From: Datisca glomerata
Taxonomy: Eukaryota; Streptophyta; Magnoliopsida; Cucurbitales; Datiscaceae
DNA: 64,000 nt
Reading direction: 5' to 3'
Assembly: GCA_003255025.1 (NCBI GenBank)
Contig: QANY01008913.1
Span: 62,001 to 126,000 of the forward strand
Shown: in pieces, positions 59,463 through 64,000 of the stretch
Numbering within the stretch: position 1 is the stretch's first letter
Layout: the number at the start of each line of letters is the position of its first letter
The notes under the pieces: generated by a model
Told to the model about the DNA's origin: nothing
Seen by the model: only the letters and a program-made list of their open reading frames with translations
Databases searched by the model: none
Translations under genes and position numbers: made by a program

Positions 59463-60776
59463 ACGGGAAATACCCGGTTCTTTGAGGATACCGAGTTTGC
59501 TGGGGGAGATACGTTTAGGGATTTTGTCCTTCAGGAGGAATATGTTGATATTCCCACAGGTGTTATTAACATTGATCAGGATTGTGTCCCAGACATTGCT
59601 CATGAAACAACACATCAAGACAATATCGGAGAACCTCTCATTCAAGAGATTGTTCCGGAAGAACAAACTCTAGCACCTTAAGAACCTATGCAATTAAAAA
59701 GACCCAGTAGAGAGAAAAGAAGTGCAGTGCCAGATGATTACATTGTATTTCTCCAAGAGCATGAGACTGACATTGGTGTGATGGAAGATGATCTGATCAT
59801 GGAAAGCTCTAACTCACAAAAGTGGATCGATGCCATGAATGAGGAAATTAAATCCACGAAGGCCAATGACGTGTGGGATCTTGTTCCATTACCAGAAGGT
59901 GTAAAACTCATTGGTTGCAAATTAATTTTTAAGACCTAGAGGGATTCAAAAGTTAATGTGGAAAGATACAAGTCTCGTCTTGTTACAAAGCACTTTACAC
60001 AGAAAGAAGGCATTGACTATAAAGAGACTCTCTCTCCGGTTTCTATGAAAGACTCTTTCAGAATTATAATGGCATTGGTGACGCATTTCAATCTTGAGCT
60101 GCATCAGATAGATGTAAAGATAGTGTTTCTCAATGGTGACATTGAAGAGACGATCTATATGGTGCTACCAGAAAACTTTTTCGGGAGACCCAAAAAATAT
60201 GGTTTTCAAACTTAAGAAATTCATTTATGGACTCAAGCAGGCATCTCGACAATGGTATTTTAAGTTTCATCAAGTGATCATCTCATTCAATTTTGAGATG
60301 AATTTAGTCGATGATTGTATATACTATAAGTTTTGTGAGAGCAAACATATTTTTCTGGTTTTATATGTGGATGTCATTTTTCTTGCCAGCAACAATATAG
60401 GCTTATTGCATGACACCAAGATCTTTCTGGGAATGAATTTTGAGATGAAAGATCTTGGTGAATGCTCTTTTGTATTAGGAATCCAAATACACCGTGATCG
60501 TTCTCAGGGTATTCTAGGATTATCACAAAAGATCTATATCAAAAAGTTCCTTAAAATGTATGGTATGCAAGACTGTAAACTAAGTGATACCCCTGTAACT
60601 AAGGGAGACAAGTTTGGTCTCAATCAGTGCCCTAAAAATGATTTTGAGGAAAAGGAAATGCAGAAGGTTCCCTATGCCTCAGTAGTGGAGAGTCTAATGT
60701 ATGCTCAAGTTTGTACACGTCTTGACATTGCGTACATGACTGAGATGTTGGGAAAATACTTAAGCAATCTAGCATA
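59463..60776 (+). pseudogene. Copia reverse transcriptase, broken
   Basis: The linker after integrase reads FFEDTEFAGGDTFRDFVLQ. RT begins at about 59810 (KWIDAMNEEIKSTKANDVWD), has a stop at 59937-59939 and continues YKSRLVTKHFTQKEGIDY with HQIDVKIVFLNGD, which keeps the first catalytic Asp. A frame change near 60180 leads to KKFIYGLKQASRQWYFKF. The YVDD box reads LYVDVIFLA (about 60361-60387), so the second of the paired Asp is Val. The RT would be catalytically dead even without the stops. The C-terminus has YASVVESLMYAQVCTRLDIAY. Confidence 0.87.
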
Positions 60777-61352
60777 GACCATTGGAAAGCATCTAAAAGG
60801 GTCTTGTGGTACTTACAAAGAATAAAAGATTACATGATCACGTTTGGGAGGCTGGATCAGATTGAGATCGTTGGATATACTGATTCCGATTTTGCTGGAT
60901 GCCAAGATAGTATGAAATCTACGTCGGGCTATATTTTTCTGCTTGCTGGAGGTTCTGTCTCCTGGAAGAGTACTAAATAGTCGCCTATAGCCTCTTCTAC
61001 CATGGCAACATAGTTCATAGCATGTTATGAGGCGTCCAATCACGGAATATGGTTACGAGATTTTATCACGGGGTTGCGCATAGTGGACAGTATTAAGAGA
61101 CCACTAAAGATAATTTATGACAATAAATCAGCAGTTCTTTATTCTAATAACAACAGGAGCTCGACAAAGTTAAAGTTCATAGACATCAAGTTCCTGGTTG
61201 TTAAAGAAAGAGTTCAGAGTGGACAATTATCTACAGAGCACATCGGAACAAATTTCATGATTGCGGATCCGCTTACTAAGGGATTGCCACCCAAGGTGTT
61301 TCATGAGCACACTGCTTACACGAGTGTCATATCAGTTGAGGATATTCAGTTT
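60777..61352 (+). pseudogene. Copia RNase H and 3' end of pol, broken
   Basis: The RT/RNase H connection reads HWKASKRVLWYLQRIKDYMI in a shifted frame. RNase H follows with VGYTDSDFAGCQDSMKSTSG and SVSWKSTK, then a stop, then SPIASSTMAT with another stop. Next come IIYDNKSAVLYSNN (about 61111-61152) and the terminal TEHIGTNFMIADPLTKGLPP. The polyprotein stop is at 61353-61355. Confidence 0.83.
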
Positions 61353-61779
61353 TAGTGGGAGTTTGTATTTTATTTTTAGTTGCTCTTTTCATGTAGACAT
61401 ATTTTTCAGTCATTTTGGTTTATGGATATTTTAAGGTTATTTTTGCAGAAATAAATTTTTTGGTATTCACACTATGATTTGTGTATGGTTTGATTTGACT
61501 AAAGTTTACGGAGGGCCAGTTGGAAATAAGCATGTTAAGATCACATCACATGAAATTTTCATGCTACACATCTACATCATAATCCATGTCATTTAGTTGT
61601 ACTGATATACGTGACCATTGATGGGTTGAGTTATGATTGATGTGACAGAGGCCGCTTTGATCGTATGTCAGTATGATTAATGGATCGGATTGGTTATAGA
61701 TACATTTCGGTAACGACAGCAAAGTTGAACGCGTTCAGTTATTTTTTCTAAAACATAATTATAAGGTTTAACACATAGT

Positions 61780-61830
61780 TCATGTGGGAGATTGTTGGAT
61801 CCTTAATCCAACATTGGACTTCGACGAGGT
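61780..61830 (+). repeat. Polypurine-like tract and truncated 3' LTR of the copia element
   Basis: GTGGGAGA is followed by TGTTGGATCCTTAATCCAAC at 61793. Similarity with the 5' LTR ceases after ATTGGACTT at about 61830. Confidence 0.7.
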
Positions 61831-62112
61831 CTGGACCCAGAATCACCCTTTTTCGAGGATCTGTTCAAAGTGAAATCTCTTTCTATGGCGGAAGTTTTTC
61901 AACGGGCGTAAGCATACATCACTCTAAAGGAAGAAAATAGGAGTATACAGAGAACGACTGAACATAAGAAATAGGAATCACAGAAACGGGAAGAGGTGTA
62001 GGACTCAAAGAATGAAGCATGACGGAATGGAAAGAGAATATGGGAAGAAAGAATCACGTACCCAAGATGGGATCTAGTCAGAGTCCACCCAAGGGACAAA
62101 ATCTACACACCA

Positions 62113-62487
62113 TTGACCATTCTAATCAACTACATACTGGAGGCTATCAAAGACAAACCTTGGCTGAAAAGACTAGCCTCACTAACCAAAGAACCAAGCT
62201 ATAAGGATAAAGACAATTACTATTGCTACCATAGGAGCAACAGACATTACACACGAGACTGTTTTCAGCTTAAAGATTATATTGAACAACTGATCAAGGA
62301 AGGGTTCCTTAATCAATTCGTCAAGAAATATGAACCGAAGCGAGAGGCTGGGAAAGATAGTCATGGGGAAGACAAACGAGATAAGAGGAAGCATCTCATC
62401 CGCATCGTTGACATGGTTATAACACTAACCGAACCAGAAGGAGCAACAAAGAGGAAAGGAAGATATATTGCAAGCGACCAATGTTAG
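62113..62487 (+). pseudogene. Gypsy gag C-terminal fragment
   Basis: The frame reads ILEAIKDKPWLKRLASL, then the Tat-type knuckle YCYHRSNRHYTRDCFQLKDY, then IEQLIKEGFLNQFVKKYEPK, closely matching the gag end of Tat gypsy elements (C..H..H..C spacing). The upstream part (61831-62112) has several stops. Confidence 0.75.
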
Positions 62488-62599
62488 AAAGACATCGATA
62501 AAAACCCTCAGACGTCAACGGGAATCTACCGATTGTCTTTAATAATTTAGATTTGGAGCACGACAGGCACCATAACGATGCCTTATCATCTCAATACAA

Positions 62600-63046
62600 G
62601 TTGGAAATCGCCTGTTAAGGAGAGTCCTGATACACGACGGGAGCACAGTGAACTTCCTATACCAAGGAATCGTGAAGAAGATGTCCATGAAAGATCAAAA
62701 TTTACAAGGGACTTCGAAGCTGTTGATTGGTTTCAATGAAGCCATCAGCTACTCGAAAGGAACTCTAACTTTCCCAGGGAATGCTGATTCGTTTAACTAT
62801 ATGACCAAGTTCATGTTGCTGGGAGCGTCATCCCTGTACAACGTGATCCTGTGGAGGACCTGGCTCCAGAAGATGAAGGTTGCACTCTCAACGAACTACC
62901 AAGTATTGAAGTATCTGTCACCAGAGGGAGTAAAAATAATAAGAGGTGACCAGGCCGTGACTCACATATGTTCGGTGACCGCTTTAGGATACGCTATGAA
63001 AAAGGCTACGGAGAAGTTCGAAGGAAAAATACCCACAGATTTATAG
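62600..63046 (+). pseudogene. Gypsy aspartic protease region
   Basis: In frame, RRVLIHDGSTVNFLYQGIVK corresponds to the protease active-site region. LTFPGNADSFNYMTKFMLLG and SSLYNVILWRTWLQKMKVALS follow, as in Tat gypsy proteases where the latter is SAYNAILGRP. The end EGVKIIRGDQAVTHIC is also typical. The usual GRP is changed to WRT. Confidence 0.72.
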
Positions 63047-63139
63047 AAATTATAGGAAAATGGGCAAGACGGCTTGAGGTATGAGGCATGAGACGAAACA
63101 AAGGTCATATATTTGGAAGAAGGGATCTAGAACATGACC

Positions 63140-64000
63140 AATTGGCGCCCGTCTCGAGGAAAATGAGAAGAAGAATTTGGTGAAATTTCTGAAAGAAAAC
63201 GGAGATGTATTTGTAGCAACAACACATGAGATGCCTGGTATTCCAGAAGGGATCATCTGCCGCTGGTTAAACACGGATCCTGCCATAAAACCTATAAAAC
63301 AAACTAAGAGAAGCTTTACCCCCGAACTTAAGCGATCAAAGAGGAGGTCGAGAAGCTTTTGGAAATGGATTTTATTAGGGAAGTAAATTACCGTGAATGG
63401 CTAGCTAATGTGGTAATGGTTCGGAAGAAGAATAGAAAGTGGAGGATCTACGTGGACTTCACTAACCTAAACAATGCATGCCCAAAGATGAATACTCTTT
63501 GCCAAGGATAGATCAAATGGTAAACTCCACTTCAAGACACAAATTGCTCAGCTTCATGGATGCTTACTCAGGCTACAATCAGGTGAAAATGTTTCAACAT
63601 GATCAAGAAAAAACTTCTTTCATTACTGAGTATGGCGCCTATTGTTATAAAGTCATGCCCTTTGGTCGAAGGAATGCATATGCAACTTATCAAAGGCTGG
63701 GGAACAAAGTCTTCCCTGTGCAGATAAAAAAGAATATGGAAGTATATGTTGATGACATGTTGGTCAGAAGTAAGAAGCAGGAATACGGCATTTAGGACCT
63801 TGAAGAAGCCTTTTCTATTCTAAGGAGAAATTTCATGAAGCTGAACCCAGAGAAGTGCACTTTTGGGGTATCGGCAGGAAAATTTCTTGGGCACCTAGTT
63901 ACACAACAGCAAAGTAAACCCAGACCAGGTAAATGAAATCATAGAAATATAGTTCCCGCGGAACCTCAAAGAAATCCAAGAGTTAACAAGAAGATTAGCC
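63140..64000 (+). pseudogene. Gypsy reverse transcriptase, broken, right-truncated by the window
   Basis: Starts VKFLKENGDVFVATTHEMPG and continues through a frame change to MDFIREVNYREWLANVVMVR, then KWRIYVDFTNLNNACPKD. The next part, 63478-63795, has LLSFMDAYSGYNQVKM and MPFGRRNAYATYQRL. The catalytic box VYVDDMLVRS is intact (about 63741-63770). After a stop at 63793-63795 it continues LEEAFSILRRNFMKLNPEKC then FLGHLV. RNase H and integrase would lie beyond the window. Confidence 0.83.

Larger units (their letters stand above)
55832..61830 (+). mobile_element. Ty1/copia LTR retrotransposon, inactivated and 3'-truncated
   Basis: Order: 5' LTR (55832-56291), primer-binding site (56294), leader, gag, protease, integrase, RT and RNase H (to 61352). 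A polypurine-like GTGGGAGA (61784-61791) comes next and then the first about 38 bp of the 3' LTR (61793-61830). The integrase-before-RT order defines Ty1/copia. The 3' LTR breaks off where gypsy-like sequence begins. Stops, frameshifts and altered active-site residues show the element is dead. Confidence 0.85.
61831..64000 (+). mobile_element. Ty3/gypsy (Tat-like) retrotransposon, 5' lost, runs off the window
   Basis: Contains gag end, protease and RT in gypsy order with no LTR at the left, where it abuts the broken copia 3' LTR. The gag knuckle and protease style match plant Tat (Retand/Ogre-type) elements. All frames are interrupted and the right end is cut by the window edge. Confidence 0.75.

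Overview
The window is nuclear DNA of a flowering plant, most likely a eudicot. It is very AT-rich. It holds a spliced plant gene with GT..AG introns, a plastid-targeted prenyl transferase, a plant-type UPF0496 gene, a nuclear tRNA-Asp, and layers of LINE, Ty1/copia, Ty3/gypsy, Mutator-like and MITE remains. Nothing prokaryotic is visible: no operons, no Shine-Dalgarno sites, no CRISPR array.

Only four loci look intact. They are a UPF0496 (DUF677, At14a/BPS1-like) gene on the minus strand (24065-25195), a tRNA-Asp(GTC) (28083-28154), a chloroplast-type geranylgeranyl diphosphate synthase on the minus strand without introns (31196-32302), and a NEDD8/RUB1-conjugating E2 (RCE1/UBC12) in five coding exons on the plus strand (50366-51427). 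They sit 3 to 18 kb apart in repeat-rich DNA and show no functional link.

Layout. Positions 1-23722 are a diverged tandem segmental duplication: copy A 1-10203, copy B 14096-23722. The right breakpoint lies about nine codons into an F-box gene that is itself a pseudogene in copy A (10177-11279). Comparing the copies dates several insertions. Copy A alone carries a 2364-bp solo LTR (5131-7494) with a 5-bp target duplication, and copy B keeps the empty site. Copy B alone carries a 1.2-kb inverted-terminal-repeat element (16761-17966), an 0.87-kb insert of unknown type (18012-18877) and two LINE pieces (19594-20369 and about 20770-22033). Both copies share an older minus-strand LINE.

Positions 23.7-33 kb hold UPF0496, the tRNA, a short retroposon-like unit with a nested MITE, and GGPPS. 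Positions 33.0-38.4 kb are a decayed Mutator-like element carrying a MULE transposase and a plant-mobile-domain (PMD/MAIN-like) gene. Positions 40.3-45.9 kb are a minus-strand LINE broken by a 580-bp element with 9-bp target duplications and by a 2.2-kb long inverted repeat with arms of about 0.7 kb. Positions 46-49.3 kb are MITE copies and AT-rich DNA. RCE1 follows, then a 5'-truncated LINE (51950-52985). Positions 55.8-61.8 kb are an inactivated Ty1/copia element with 5' LTR, primer-binding site, gag, protease, integrase, RT and RNase H. It abuts a Ty3/gypsy (Tat-like) element that runs off the right edge.

I found no convincing new multi-gene system. The strongest second-look items are the 2.2-kb inverted repeat, the MULE with a PMD passenger gene, and the paired duplication with its dated insertions. 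All family calls come from reading motifs by eye; no database search was run.
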